A stretch of 64,000 nucleotides of DNA from Zelopaecilomyces penicillatus (taxonomy: Eukaryota; Ascomycota; Sordariomycetes; Hypocreales; Pseudodiploosporaceae): contig VCCP01000006.1 in NCBI GenBank assembly GCA_005765155.1, forward strand, positions 2,430,501 through 2,494,500. Direction: 5' to 3'. Of this stretch, positions 35,521 through 49,660 are shown one piece after another. Within the stretch, counting starts at the first letter, position 1. Each line of letters begins with the position of its first letter. The translations under genes were made by a program, and so were the position numbers. Under the pieces are notes generated by a model that did not search any database, was not told the DNA's origin, and saw nothing but the letters and a program-made list of their open reading frames with translations.

Positions 35521-36930
35521 ATGCAGACAGGAAGAGAGTTATTTCAAAACGATGGCAGTTCCAAGCCAAGGTTGTGCATGCGATCGCGAGCTTCAGCACC
35601 TGGTCAACGAGACATGTCGAGGCGATTTGAGGTGTGGCTGGAGAACGTGGCGAGAGCTTTAATATTTTCCACAAAAGACAAGGACGAGAGAACAATAACA
35701 AGGCAACCAGCCGAATGGCACTCTGCAGAGAGTTGGAAATAATGTAAAGTGATGCCACACTTCGTAGCAGATGCGCTTTCTTGGTATAGAGTGATGACGT
35801 GATGGAAGAGATGCAGGCAATGGTATCGCTGTCGAATGCGAGTTGGATGATGGAGAGAAGATTGACAACAGAGAGCCACAGGTCCGACACCACTAGGGAC
35901 AAATCGAGCGCAAGTACCTCTTCTACCAAGTGTTGAAGGAGGCTGACAAAAAGGCCCACATCTGGTGTTCGTATTGGTTGGAACAATAAATACCATGGTG
36001 TAAAATAAGCTGGTAGTACTTGTTTGCCTTGTGGCACGCCTGTGTGCCTCCCTGTGTGAATCAAGGAGTGGTTGGCTGTTCCATGACTTTGAAAGTACTA
36101 CGGAGGAGGTACTACAGTGAGTATAGGTACTTACTTAGGTACTTTTCACTGGCAAAGGTACTAAGGTGGTACCTGCTACATAAGGTAATTGCTCGACACC
36201 TACAACTGCTACCTCAGTACCTACCCAGTTGCCTACCTGTTATCTGCTTTAAGTGAATAGCGAGACGCATTAAATTAATGTTGAGGTCCAGGAAGATACT
36301 AACCTAGGTACCTACTTACCTACGTATCTATGTAATTTGGTATCTGTACTTCGGTAAAAACAAGATACTAGTAGGTAGTTACTGCCTATACTACCTAGGT
36401 ACCTACTAATATACCCAGTAGGTGCTATAAGGTACCGAGGTATTCTTTGGTGGCCATGGCCAACTCGCTTTGCAGGATGAGAAATGCGCCACTACCCGCT
36501 TGCAGTAGGGAGGTACAACATAACATCTACGACTCCGTAAGTAACTACGTATTGATGAGAACCAGCTAACAATTAAAGCCGGTATATTGCGTCAGGGTAC
36601 AATAACAGCATTCGGACCATATAAATTGAGTGTGGTAACTTTTTTAATTGATAAATTGTCAGTTCCTGGACAATCACGTCAAGCCATCGAAAGCGAAACA
36701 ACGTTGGGCTGAGTCGTGGCAGTGTTCTTGGCTCAGCCACTATTACAGGACGAGAAATTTGTCCTAACCAATCGCGCATTGACTTGGAAGAACGCATATG
36801 CAGTTGCGACTGAATCATGGGGCGCAGGCCGTGTTTATAGGGGGAGACATGCCAGCACCCGGGGAGGTGCTTAGAGGTCACATGGCATAGGCCACTGGCG
36901 GATGCACCGTTCAAATCTGTATAATATAAG
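35521..36930. promoter_or_regulatory. Upstream region of the C2H2 gene and right edge of island 1
   Basis: About 1.4 kb. The part to about 36.0 kb probably contains the leader of the C2H2 gene. Open frames here (35414-36064 and 36573-36914 on -) depend on non-ATG starts and resemble no family. GGTAC-type motifs are dense between 36090 and 36450. Confidence 0.5.
36090..36450. repeat. Cluster of TAGGTACC-type short motifs
   Basis: Many copies of GGTAC, GTACC, TAGGTA and TACCTA occur in both orientations. CCTAGGTACCTAC appears twice (near 36303 and 36394). They are dispersed rather than tandem. Confidence 0.7.
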
Positions 36931-39900
36931 CAGGCAGGTAATATATATGCTTTATATATATTATATTATTATTAAGGAAAGCTATAAAGCAGTATTATAG
37001 AAGGTGTAACCTTGTATAGAGTATAGCTTTTAGATGTGCTTTTTTTAATAAGATATTTAGGTTTTTTAAGCTATTATAATTATTAATTATAAATAAATCT
37101 TAAATAATAGCTTAAAACTACTATTATTTTAAAATAACTCTCTTTTTATCTTTATAATACTATAGATATTATATATATATTAATATATTAAAATTTATAA
37201 TACTTATAACCTTTAATATACTAGGATTAATAAAATAAAAGAAAGCTATAATATTAAACTATAAATAAAATAAAAAGTATAAGATATTAAAATTTAAAAA
37301 GAATTTTAATATCTATTAATTAATAAGGAAATATGTATAAAAATAATTTAATTAATTTATTAATTTTAAGAGTAAAATAAAGATATTATAATCCTATAAT
37401 ATAAGAATTATATAATTAATATTAAGATTAAAAGGGTTATTATAAAAACCTTAAAAAGACTTAATATTATTAAATTAAACTAATCTATATAAATAATAAT
37501 AATAATAAAAGTATTAAAAAAGCTTAATACTTTTATAATAAAGATTATATTTAAAAGATATATTTATAAATTTATTATTTAAATTATTATAAATAATAAT
37601 ATTATTAATAAATTAATTAAAATTAATCTTAATACTTTTATAATAATAATAAATTATAAGGATATAATATTAATTAAAAGATTATTTAATAATAATATAA
37701 TTATTATTTTCATTATTTTAATAAAATAATAGATTATAAATAAGATTATTTAACTTTTAATATTTAAATTAAATATCTTAATTTTATAAAAACCTATTCA
37801 ATATTAATTAAAGATATTTTAATATTATTATTATAGATATTAAATAAAAAAGATATTAAAATTATAATTTAAAAATAAAACCTAATTAAATTAATTATTT
37901 ATTTATATATTAAATTATTATAATTTAATAGTTAAGGTTATATAATAAGCCTTAATTATATAATTTATAATATTATTAGGTATATATTAAAGGTTTAAAA
38001 TTATATAAAATTAGATTATAATTCTAAAGATAATCCTAGGCTTAAGATTATTCTTAAAATTATAATTTAATAAATAATTTATAATTTTAAGTATAATCTA
38101 ATAATAGAGATTATAGCTTAAATTATAATTTATAATATATATATATATATACCTTTAATTTTTATTCTTTTTATTTAATCTTAATTAATTATTAATAATA
38201 TTATTATATTAATCTTATAATTTATCTTAATAATATTAAATTATAATCTTATAAATCTATTATTTATATAATCAATATATTATTTAAAATACCTTAATCT
38301 ATTTATTAATATAAACCCTTTTTATTAGGTTTATTCTTTAAGAATTTATTAAATATTATATATTAATAATTCTTATTTAATAGGTTATTATATTATCTTA
38401 AATAATATTATTATTTTATAATAATTTCTTAAACCTTTATCTTATCTAGAAATATTAATTAAGGAGAATTTTTAAATATCTTTATTAATAATCTAAATAT
38501 AAATATTAATAATAAGATTAAGAATATCTTAAAAGATCTTTAAAATAATTAAAAAAAATTAAATTAAAAATAAAAATCCTAAGAAAAAACTTAAGGATTA
38601 ATATAAGACTTATAAAAAAAAAATTTATTATTAAAATCTTATAATTTTAAATTAAATAACTTCTTAAAAATCTAAAAATCTAAATAAAATAATATAGATA
38701 TAGATTAAAAATAATTATAATATAAATATATAATAAAAAAGATATTAAAGAAAGATTAAAGCTATAAATACTTAAGCCTTTTAATAATACTTTAAATAAG
38801 CTTTAAGAGTTTTTATTTAATTCTATATTTTTTTTTATATTATTTAATATAATTCTAATTTAAATTAATTAAAATAAGGTATATTATAGGGCTTTTTATT
38901 AAAATTATACTTATCTGATTTAAATTAATATATTAAGATTATATTAATAATACCTTAATAAATACCTTAAAAAGAAAATTAATTTAATCTTTATTAATTA
39001 TAATATCTTTAAATAATAAATTTTAAATATTTTTAAATTATTAAATAAAAAATAATAAATTAAATAATACTTATATAATCTTTATTAAATATAATCCATT
39101 TTAAATTATATTATAAAGTTTTAATAAATCTTATTTAAATTATTTAAAAAAGATAAATAAATATATATAAAAACCCTATATTATAGATTTAAATTAGAAA
39201 TTAAGGATAAGTTATATAAAAAAATTAAATTAGATTTTTTTATAAAATATTATATTATAGTTATTATTATTAATAATAAATAGTATTTATATTAATAAGA
39301 AAAGAAATATAAAGAATAAAATTAAAAACCAATTTATTTTAGGTTTTAATTATAATAATAATATAAGATAAATTATAATTAATAATAAAATAATCCTAGT
39401 ACCCTATTAATTAATATAAATCTTAATACTATATAATAATAAGATATATCTAAGATTAAATACTATAATTATAATAAAATAAAATATTTTACTAGAGATT
39501 ATTAATAATTAAAATAAGGATAAAAGGATAAAAACTTAATACTTAATATATAATAAAGTGTATATATTATAATTAAAAATAGATAAACCCTAATTATAAT
39601 AGGATAAAAAGAATCAGGATAAGGATAATCTAGTAATTATAGATATTATATACCTTAATAATTATTAATATTATAAACTATATTAACCTAAATTAATATT
39701 ATATAATAAAATTAATAATTAAATATAGATATAAATAAAGAAGAATATTTTAAAAAGATTTTAAATTAATAAATAATTTTTATTATAAATAATAAAAATA
39801 TCCTAATTAAAAATAAAATAATAAATAATAGCTTAGATTTTAATTTTTTAAACTCTAAGAATAATAAACCTTTTAGGATAACTTAATATTATATTATATT

Positions 39901-42900
39901 ATATCTATTATTTAAGAATATTATTTATAAATATCTTAAAAATATAATAATTAAACTTATATAAATATTAAGCTTATAATTATTAAATATATTTATAAAT
40001 AGATATTAAAAGAAAACTTAAATATTCTTATTTTAAAAGATTATTTTAAAAAAGCCTTTATATTAAAAATTAATTATAATAAATGTATAGATAATTATAT
40101 AATCCTAGACCTTAATTATAATTTTTATAATAAAATTAATTAGATATTATATATTAACTTCTTTTGTTTTTAATATTAAAAAATAGAAATCTAAATTAAA
40201 TTCTTTTTATAATATATAGAAATATAAGGGATTAAAAATATTTTTATAAAAGGTTAATTTATTAATTAATATAAGGCTAAGTATTTTATATTTTTTAGAA
40301 TTAATATATTTAAGCTATATTTTAATATCTTAAAGGAATATAAAAAAGGAGCTAAAAATAAAGACTATAAGTCTATCTATTATAAGATCTATATAATATT
40401 TAATAAATTCTTAAAGGATAAATCTAATAAAAGAGTTTATATTAATAGATAGGTCAGGGTATTTTAAGTAATATATTAATTATATAGATAATAGATCTAT
40501 AGGATTATAATCTAGTATTATTAAAATAAATAATAAGATTAATATAATAATATTATATTAATAATTAATTAAGATTAAACTAAGATAATAAAAAGTAAGG
40601 GTATATATATATATATTATAAATTATAATTTAAGCTATAATCTTTATTATTAGATTATACTTAGAATTATAAGCTATTCTATTAAATTATAGTTTTAAGA
40701 GTGATTTTAAGCCTATAATTATTTTTAGAATTATAATTTAATTCTATATAGTTTTAAGCCTTTAATATATATCTAGTAATATTATAAGTTATATAACTAA
40801 GGCTTATTATATAATCTTAGTTATTAGGTTATAATATTTATATAATAAATATTAATAAACTTAAATTAATAATAGAAATATAGATTATAGGATATTATTT
40901 TTATACTTTAATAGATAATAAAATAATAGATAATTATATATTATTAAAAGCTATAAATTATATATAATTATTATAAAGAAATGAAAAAGAATTATATCTT
41001 TTATATAATCTTAAAAGAAATATCTTTATTTATAATAAAGAATAAATTAATAAAAAGATTAATTATCTTATATTTAAAATCTAAGGATATTAAGATAATA
41101 TTATATTTAATATAATAGATATTAAAGAATATAAACTTATATTAGATTACCTTTAATTATTTAATAATAATCTATAGATTAATTTAAAGATAAACTAGAT
41201 ATAATAAAGTAATACTATATTATTTATGAAAGATTATAAAGATTTAATAATAATAAATAAAGTAAAGAAAATATATTTTATAGCTATTAAAAAGAGCTTT
41301 TTATTAAGAAATTATATTAAAAAATAATATAATAATTAATAATAATAAATCTAATAGATTATTATTATCCTTAAAATAATAATAGAATAACTATAAGAAT
41401 ACTTTAAAATAAATTATTCTTAAATATAAAAAAATAATTTATACCTATACTAAAAAAGTATTATAAGTATATTAAATTATTTTATAAAAAGTTTAAGATA
41501 AAGCTTATCTTATATAATTAATAGGATTATAAAATTCAGATTATAAATAAAAAGAAGCTTATTTTTATTAAGATCTATATATTTAATATTAAAGAATTTA
41601 AGATATTATAAAAGTATTTTAATAAAATACTTAAAAAGGGATATATTTAATTATTTATATTTAAAATAGGATATTTTATTATATTTATATTAAAAAAGAA
41701 TAATAAGTTATAATTAATTATAGATTATTAATTATTAAGTATAGTTATAATTAAAGATTAAATACCTTTATTATTAATTAATTAATTATATAATTAATTA
41801 TATAATATAAACTGGTTTATTATTTTAGATCTTAAAAAAGTATATAATTTAATCTAAATAAAGAAAAATAATAAATAAAAAACCGCTTTTAAAATCAAGT
41901 TTAGATTTTTTAAATATTTAATAATATCTTTTAACTTAATTAATATTATTCTAATATTCTAATATATAATTAATAATATTCTTTAATAATATTTAAATAT
42001 CTTTATAATAATCTATTTAAATAATATTTTAATTTTTTTAAAATAAAAAAAGAATATAAAAAATATATTTATAAAATATTATAATTACTTTAAAATAATG
42101 ATCTTCTTATTAAATTAGAAAAATATAAATTTTATAAATAAATAGTTATCTTTTTAAAATATATCTTTTTATTAAATAAAATTTAAATAAAATTAATAAA
42201 AATCATTATAATATATAATTAACTAATACTATAAAATATTATAAATATATAAGAATTCTAAGGCTTTATTAATTATTATTAAAAGTTTATTTATAATTAT
42301 AATAATATAATAATATTATTTATTAAATATATTAAGAAAGATTATAAATTTTTATAAAAATCTAATATAGATATTATATTTAAAGAACTTAAAAAGTAAA
42401 TTTATAAAGAACTTATATTAATAATATATAATCTAAATAAACCTATTAAGCTTAAAATTAATACCTTAAATTATATTATTAAAGTATAGATTAAATAATA
42501 AAATAATAAAGATAGATTATAATCTATTATCTTTTATTTTAAAAAACTTTATAAAATAGAATTTAATTATTTAATCTATAATAAAGAATTTATTATTATT
42601 ATTAGAGCTTTTAATAAATTCTTATATTATTTATAAAGAAATAATTATTAAATAAAGGTTTTTATTAATTATAAAAATATCTTTTATTTTATTATTATAT
42701 AAAAATTAAATATATAATAAACCTATTATATAAAAACCTTTATAAATTATAATTATAAAACTATTTATTATAAAGAATCTAAAAATAATAAAATAAATAC
42801 TTTAAATTAAGAAAATAATTTCAATAATAAAAAACCTTATTATAAAGAATAAATCTTTTAAATATTTAATTTAGATATATTATAAATAAAATTAAAACTA

Positions 42901-42964
42901 TATATTTAATTATATTAATTAATTCTATCTTAAAATAAATTAAATAAATAAATTTCTTAAAAGA
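36931..42964 (+). pseudogene. Gypsy-type retrotransposon relic, + strand, fully RIPed
   Basis: Readable landmarks give the direction. A nucleocapsid zinc knuckle near 39458-39502 reads KYYNYNKIKYFTRDY, with Tyr at each expected Cys/His (G-to-A and C-to-T). RT near 42000-42180 reads IYLNNILIF, with the two catalytic Asp now Asn, followed by the KIMIFLLN...KNINFINK block that matches the NDLLLKxEKCEFHK region. The end of RNase H near 42770-42830 reads IYYKESKNNKINTLN, the decayed GKxNxxADALS linker. No integrase follows: the Copia LTR at 42965 interrupts. LTRs of this Gypsy were not found. Stops fill all frames. Confidence 0.78.
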
Positions 42965-43393
42965 TATTATAATTTATAGTATATAATTATAATTAAAGCT
43001 AATAATAATAATAATAGAAGAAAGATAATAAATAGTAATTTAAAATAAATTTTAAAGAAAAGAAAAAAGAAATAATTATATTATTAATATAAAAAAAAAG
43101 CAGGATTTAATTAAAAATCTAATTATCTTATATATTTAAAAAATACTAAGATTACTTAAAATTATTTAAGTATTTTAAATAATATTTATTTAGAATTTTT
43201 AGGTATTTTAAATATAAAGAAAGAGAGAGATATAAAGGATAAGCTTTTATTTTATTAATCTAGCCTTATATAATAGATTAGATTGCTTAAGTATTTAAGG
43301 TCTTATAGCAGGTCTAGCTATAATAAAATAATAGATCTAGCTATTAAAAAATAATAGATTAAGCTATTATATAAAAATCTATTTATTTTAATA
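42965..43393 (-). repeat. 3' LTR of RIPed Copia element
   Basis: It starts TATTATAATTTATAG and ends TTTTAATA, homologous to 49053-49527 and to the LTRs at 22580 and 23563, with an internal deletion in the module region. Confidence 0.82.
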
Positions 43394-46300
43394 CTCCTTT
43401 TAATAAGCTATATAATATATAGCTAGCTTTTTATAAAGGGTTTTTATAGGTTTAATAGGTTTAAAAAGCCTTAAAAAATAAAGCTTATTAAGGCTTTAAT
43501 TAACCTATTAATAGATATAGCCTTAATTATAAGATAATTTATCTTAAATAATCTATTAATTATTTTTTATTTAATATAATAGAATTTTAATAGAGTATAC
43601 TTTATTTAAATATATTAATTAGAGTTCTTAATATTATTTATAAAGGCTATATTATTATAATATAGGTTTATAAACTATTAAAAAGCTATTTTAGCTCTTT
43701 TATAATCTTTATTAAAGTATCTGATTTAGCTTTTATAATTAAAAGGGTTATAATAATTTATCTCTTTAATTTTTAATAAATAAGTCTATTTACTAGCTTA
43801 AAAAGATATTTATAAATAGATTTATTAATAGCTTTATAGCTTATAAAATTATTATTTAAATAGCTTAATAATTAAAAAATTAATTATTTAATTTATATAA
43901 GATCTAAAGCCTTATAAAGAATAACTAATTCTTTAAAACCTTTTAAATATTTTAAAAGATTTCTAGCTATATTATAATAATTAATCTAGCTTTATTATAT
44001 ATATTAAAAAAGTTATTAAATTAAAAAGGCTATATTAAATTTAAAGAATAGTATAAGGTATATTAAAGTCTTTATAATCTATTAATAGATTTATTATTTA
44101 ATAAGGATAAGAGCTCTTTTTAAGGATTCTTTTAATACTTTAGATTAAAGAGATATAATTATAAGGGTTATATTTTATAGCTAAAAGTATTAAAGAGCTT
44201 TATTAATATACTAAGATTAATATAGCTATAATTCTTTTTTAATTTAATTATAATTAATTTAAATCTTTAAAAAAAGGTTATAAAGCCTTTATCTTTTATA
44301 ATAAAGATCTTATTTAATACATATTTTAATTTATTAATATAAAATAAATTTAATCCTATAATAAGATAATTATTAATATAGATAATAATAAAGATATTAA
44401 TCTAAGTATTAATAAAGATAACTAGATTAAAGATTAAGGATTAAATTCTTAAAATAATTAATAGCTTAATTAATTACTATTATTATTTATAAAGGCCTTA
44501 TTTTAGCTTATATAAGGCCTTTTTTAATAGGATAATCTATTTTATAATAAGGTTATAATCTAGCTTAATTAATAAAGCTATTTAAGGCTAGTTTTTAAAG
44601 ATTTAAATCTTTATAAAAAAAGAAAGGCCTTTTAAAAATTCTATAAAAATATCCTTAAATAACTAGCTATTTAAAAAAGTATTTATAAAATTAATTTATT
44701 TAATTTTTTAATTATAAAAGATTATTAAAACTAATAAAATCTATTAAATAAAGAAAATATTAATAATTATAAAGATTTTAAAATAATCTTTTTCTTTAAT
44801 TTATATAAAACCCTTTATAATAAGCCTAGCCTTATATTTTAAAGATTAATTTTATAAATCCTTTTTAAATTTAAAAATAAGTTTATTTTTTAAGATTTTA
44901 TAATCTTTTAAAATATTTAAAAAAGGAATAAAATATATAACTTTAATTTATAAAATTTAATAGAATTTACTATAAATAATACTAATCTATTATTCTTTAA
45001 TAGGGTTTTTTAAAGCTTTTTTTAATTAATAGATTCTAAAAAAGCTTTAATAATAAATTTTATTTTTAATTTATAATAAATATTTATAAGGTAGATAAGA
45101 TCTAGTTATATAGGTTTAAAGTCTTTTAATAATTATTTAAGCTATTTAATAAACTATAATAACTATACTATAGGCTATAATATAAGCTATAATAAAGGTT
45201 ATAATAGCTATAATAATTATTATAATATTTATAATATAGATTCTAATAATTATATAAATCTTTTAGCTTAATTAAGGGCTTATAAATTAATTAAATCCTT
45301 TAAGATAGGTTAATTTATTGATTTTAATAAGGTATAAAACTCTTTTAATTCTTCCTTTAAGCTAGAAAAGCTTTAAAGACTATAAAAATTACCTTTAAGA
45401 CTCTGGTTTATAAAGCCTATTGCTTTTATAATATAAAGAAAAGAGATTTTAATTATTTATTAATAAGAAGATATATAAATTAAATAGATATTTTTTATTT
45501 AATATAGCTAATAATTTAACTAGCTCTATTCTAAGGCTTCATTTAATACCTTATTAATACTTTTTAATAAAGATAATAATCTTATAATAAGCTTTAATAA
45601 CTCTATAAATTATTAGATTTAGTTTATTAATTATTAAAGCTGGTTTTAGCTCTTATAAAAAGAGTTATAATAAGCTAAGATCCTTTTTATAATTATTATA
45701 TAATTAATAAGATTAATTATAATAAATAAAATAATAGTTTAAAGAAATAATAATAGCTAGATCTAGATTATAATAGCCTATAATTAATCTAAAATAACCC
45801 TTAAAGAGTATTCTAGCAGGCTATTTTATTTATAAATATAAAGGCTAAATATATTAAAATTAATATCTTTATCTATTAATTAATCTTTTAATAGTATTAA
45901 GATCTCTTTTCTATTATTAAAATATAATTATAAAGAATATTTATTATAATAAGCTTTTAACCCTTTAAATAAGTCTTTTATAATAAAAAAGATAATATAA
46001 TTTTTTTTATTAAATAATAAAAGAATCTTTTAATAATAAGATTTTCTTTTTATTAAAATAAGCTTTATAAAGAGTTTATTATAAGGGATTGATTTTATTT
46101 AAAAAATATCGTTTTTTATAATTTCTAAAATTTTTAATAGATTTAGAATTAGGCTTTTAAAGGGTTTATATACTGATTTAGTTTATATATAAATTAAATA
46201 AAAAAAATCTATTTTCTTTATAATAATAAAATTAAATAAATCTATTAAAATTTTAATAATCTTTTTTAATAACTATAAACTAATATAATTAAAACAGATA

Positions 46301-46751
46301 TATTAAATCCTTATTAATTATAATAATTTCTAATAATTAATATTAATTAAAAGATTTATAACTCTTTTTAAAATAATATTTTTAAAGGATTTTAAAAAGG
46401 ATATAACTTTTTTTAATAGATCTTTTAATAAATTTAAATTTATATTAAAACTTTTTAATATATATAAGCCTGAAATTTTAAAGCGTTTTATTAATTTTAA
46501 TAATTATTTAATTAATTTAAAGGGCTTAATAAGATCCTTATATATACTAAAGAAAGATTTAAAGATAATTTTAATTATTATTAAATAACTATAATAATAA
46601 TTAAAAGATTTTATAAATTTAAATATAAGCTTTTCTTTTTATTAAAAGAAAACGTTATATTTAATAAAATTTAATAGCCTATAATAGACTTAATCTATTA
46701 AAAAAGCTTTTTTTATAAAAATATATTATTAAAAATATAATACTTTATCTT

Positions 46752-47191
46752 TATTAAAATAAATGGGTTTTATATAACAGCCTAACCTGTTATAAGACTA
46801 GTAGCTAGACCTACTACAGCTTAGCAGCTAAACCTGCTATAGCCCTAGCAGCCAGACCTGCTATAAGGTAGCAGCCTGACCTGCTATATCAGGCTAGACT
46901 AGTAAAATAAGGGCTTATCCCTTATATCTCTCCCTTTCTTATTATTTGGAATGCTTAGAAATCTAAAGAAATATTATTTGGAATTCTTAAATAATTTCAA
47001 ATAATCCTAGTATTATTTAGATATATAAGATAGCTAGATTCCTAGTTGAATCCTGCTTTCTTTCTCCATCGGCAATTCAATCACTTCTTTCTTCTTTTCT
47101 ATAGACTTCACTCTAAATAACTATTCGCTGCCTTTCTTCCACTGCTATCGCTACTAGCTTTAGTTATAACTTTATACTGCAAATTATAATA
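46752..47191 (+). repeat. Well-preserved solo Copia-type LTR with ATCTT duplication
   Basis: It is flanked by perfect direct repeats ATCTT at 46747-46751 and 47192-47196. It lies in + orientation inside the - oriented Copia relic. CA/TG content is high against a background that has nearly none, so it is much younger. Five hairpin modules start at 46776, 46800, 46823, 46847 and 46870. Confidence 0.92.
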
Positions 47192-47421
47192 ATCTTATTT
47201 ATTATATTTATATTTATATTAAAAATATATAATATATTCTTTAATTTTAAAGTATTATAAATCCTAGATTTAAGCTTTATAAATATTATAAATATAATTA
47301 TTCTAGATCCTTTTAAATAAATTAAATTATTATTAATTATTATAAGCCTTGATTTCTTATTATAAATATTATAATTAATAAAGAGGATTCTATTATTAAT
47401 AATATAATATATTAAGCTCAT
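47192..47421 (-). pseudogene. Fragment of Copia protease/pre-integrase region, open by chance
   Basis: The open stretch (to 47164 including solo LTR bases) reads IYYIINNRILFINYNIYNKK and then KNILYIFNININ, aligning with 17560-17830 of the better kept Copia. It survives as an open frame only because no stop arose; the active-site Asp and Gly are gone. Confidence 0.75.
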
Positions 47422-49052
47422 ATTATATAATAGAGTATTTTTTAAATTAATATTATAATAAATATTATAAATTAATTTTTTAGGTTTTATAGCTTTTAAA
47501 TCTTTTATATTAGATTTAGAATTAAAGCTTTAGATATTAATTATAGTATTTTAATTATCTATAAATAAGTTATAAATATCTATTATAAAGAAAGCTTTAT
47601 TAGATTCCTTATTATTAATAATAAATTTCTTTATTTTTTATTCTTTTAAAAAGGCTTATAAGGCTATTTTTTAAAAGATTTAAATAAGTTTTTTTTCTTT
47701 TTAAAATCCTTATAAATCTTTTTAAAAGATTCCTTAGCTTCTTTAATTCTATAAAAGCTAGCTTTTATAATCAAAAAGCTTTTTTTATAGCCTTTAGATA
47801 TTAATTTATTTAGTTTATAGGCTATATAATAATTAAAATTAATTATAATTTAATAAATTAAATATTAAATTAATTATTAAATACCTTTATAAAGTCTTTA
47901 TAATTATTAAAGCTAAGCTTATAAAAGGTATTATAAAGAATTCTATATTATAGGATAGTATTATAATAATATTATTTATTTAGTATTTAATAAGCTTTTA
48001 ATAGTATTATAATCTAATTTATAAAGATATATAAATATTATAAATAGCTATTATAAAATAATAAAAATAAAATAATTGAATAACAATTATTAAAATTAAA
48101 GCTTATAATAAAAATTAAAAGAAAAATAAATAATTTAAATACTTATAATTAAATTAATAAGGCTTAAAGCTATTAATTATAATTATTAAAGCCTTTTAAT
48201 TTATAAGCTTTTAAAAAAGCTTATATTTTTTTAAATAGCTTTTTTAAAGCTAGATCCTTTAATATATTTATAGATTATATTAATTATAATAATAATTAAA
48301 ATAGCTTAGATTAAGGTTATAATAATTCTTTAATAATCTTAATAGCTATAGCTATTATAAATTAAGCTTATAGCTATTATAATTATTATATAAGCTCTTA
48401 TATCTAAGATTAAAAAGCCTATAATTTTAATAAATTCTCTTTTATTAAAAGATTTTAATTTAATATTTTTAGGATTAAATTATTATAATTAATAATTATA
48501 ATAATATAAAGAAATAATAAGCTTTTAAAAATAAGCTTATAATTATATAATAATATTATAAATAATTAAAAGTATTAATTATAATAATATTATAAATAAC
48601 TAGTTTTTAATAAAAGCTTTAAAAATAAGTAATTAATTAAAAAGGGGTAATAAATATAAGAGTTATTTATTATATATTAATTATAATTAGATTATAATAT
48701 AACTAATATAATATCTTTACTTAATTAATTAATTTTTATAATCTTATATAAGCCTTTTTTAAAGTTAATTAATAATTTAAATAATTAATTATATTTAATA
48801 TAATTAATAAAGTAATAACTTATAATTCTATAAATCTATATTAATAATCTATAAATCTAAAAATAAATTATATTATAGATCTAAGGTTTAATTCTTATAT
48901 ATATAGTTTTTTTATAACTTTTAATTAATAGAAAATATATATCTAATATAATTAAAATAATAGAAAAATCTAATATATAAAGAGATTAAAAATAATAAAA
49001 AAATAATCGTTTTTTTATAATTTAAAATAATTATTCTTTTAGATTTATAATC

Positions 49053-49527
49053 TATTATAATTTATAGTATATAATTATAATTAAAGCTAATAATAATAAT
49101 AATAAAAGAAGAATAATAAATAATTATCTAAAATAAATTCAAAAAAAAGAAGAAAGAATTAATTATATTATTAATATAGAAAAGAAAGCAAGATTTAACT
49201 AGGAATCTAGCTATCTTATATATCTAGAAAATACTAAGATTATTTAGAATTATTTAAGTATTTTAAATAATATTTATTTAGAATTTTTAGGTATTTTAAA
49301 TATAAAGAAAAAGAGAGATATAAGGAATAAGCCCTTATTTTATTAATCTAGCCCTATATAGCAGATCAGGCTATCTAGGTATCTTAGGTCTTATAGTAGA
49401 TCTAACTATTATAAAATAATAGGTCTAGCTATTAAGTTATAATAGGTTTAGCTATTAAACTATAATAGATCTGGCTTTTAAAGAATAATAAATTAAGCTA
49501 TTATATAAAAATCTATTTATTTTAATA
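49053..49527 (-). repeat. 5' LTR of RIPed Copia element (475 bp)
   Basis: It starts TATTATAATTTATAG and ends TTTTAATA. The preceding bases are a decayed version of the initiator-tRNA primer site. Confidence 0.82.
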
Positions 49528-49592
49528 TTTTCAAATATAGATTTTTTATATTTAATATAATTATATCCTTTTTTTAAACTATTAAAAGTATA

Positions 49593-49660
49593 TATAGTTT
49601 ATTATAGTTTATTATAGTTTATTATAGTTTATTATAGTTTATTATAGTTTATTATAGTTT
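49593..49660 (+). repeat. Tandem 10-mer ATTATAGTTT, about 6.8 copies
   Basis: Six perfect consecutive copies at 49601-49660 plus a partial copy before them. It lies between the Copia 5' LTR and the - strand Gypsy relic. Confidence 0.92.

Larger units (their letters stand above)
42965..49527 (-). mobile_element. Full-length but heavily RIPed Copia element with a solo LTR inside
   Basis: The 3' LTR is 42965-43393 and the 5' LTR 49053-49527, with a decayed purine tract (AAAAGGAG on -) at 43394. The interior aligns along its length to the better kept Copia at 14186-19575: RNase H, RT, integrase, protease, gag and leader in that order from left to right. The LTRs differ in length (429 and 475 bp) because the 3' copy lost some hairpin modules. 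A solo LTR sits at 46752-47191. No clear target duplication remains. All domains are destroyed by stops and D-to-N type changes. Confidence 0.85.

Noticed and set aside
35414..36064. 216-codon - strand frame overlapping the start of the C2H2 gene
   Set aside because: It opens with TTG, has no recognisable domain and overlaps the good ATG of the zinc-finger gene in another frame. It probably reflects leader sequence.
36573..36914. 113-codon - strand frame at the island 1 edge
   Set aside because: It begins at TTG and shows no domain or known family.
42960..49532. Target duplication around the RIPed Copia
   Set aside because: The flanking 5-mers (AAAGA and TTTTC) do not match as direct repeats, so I do not claim one.
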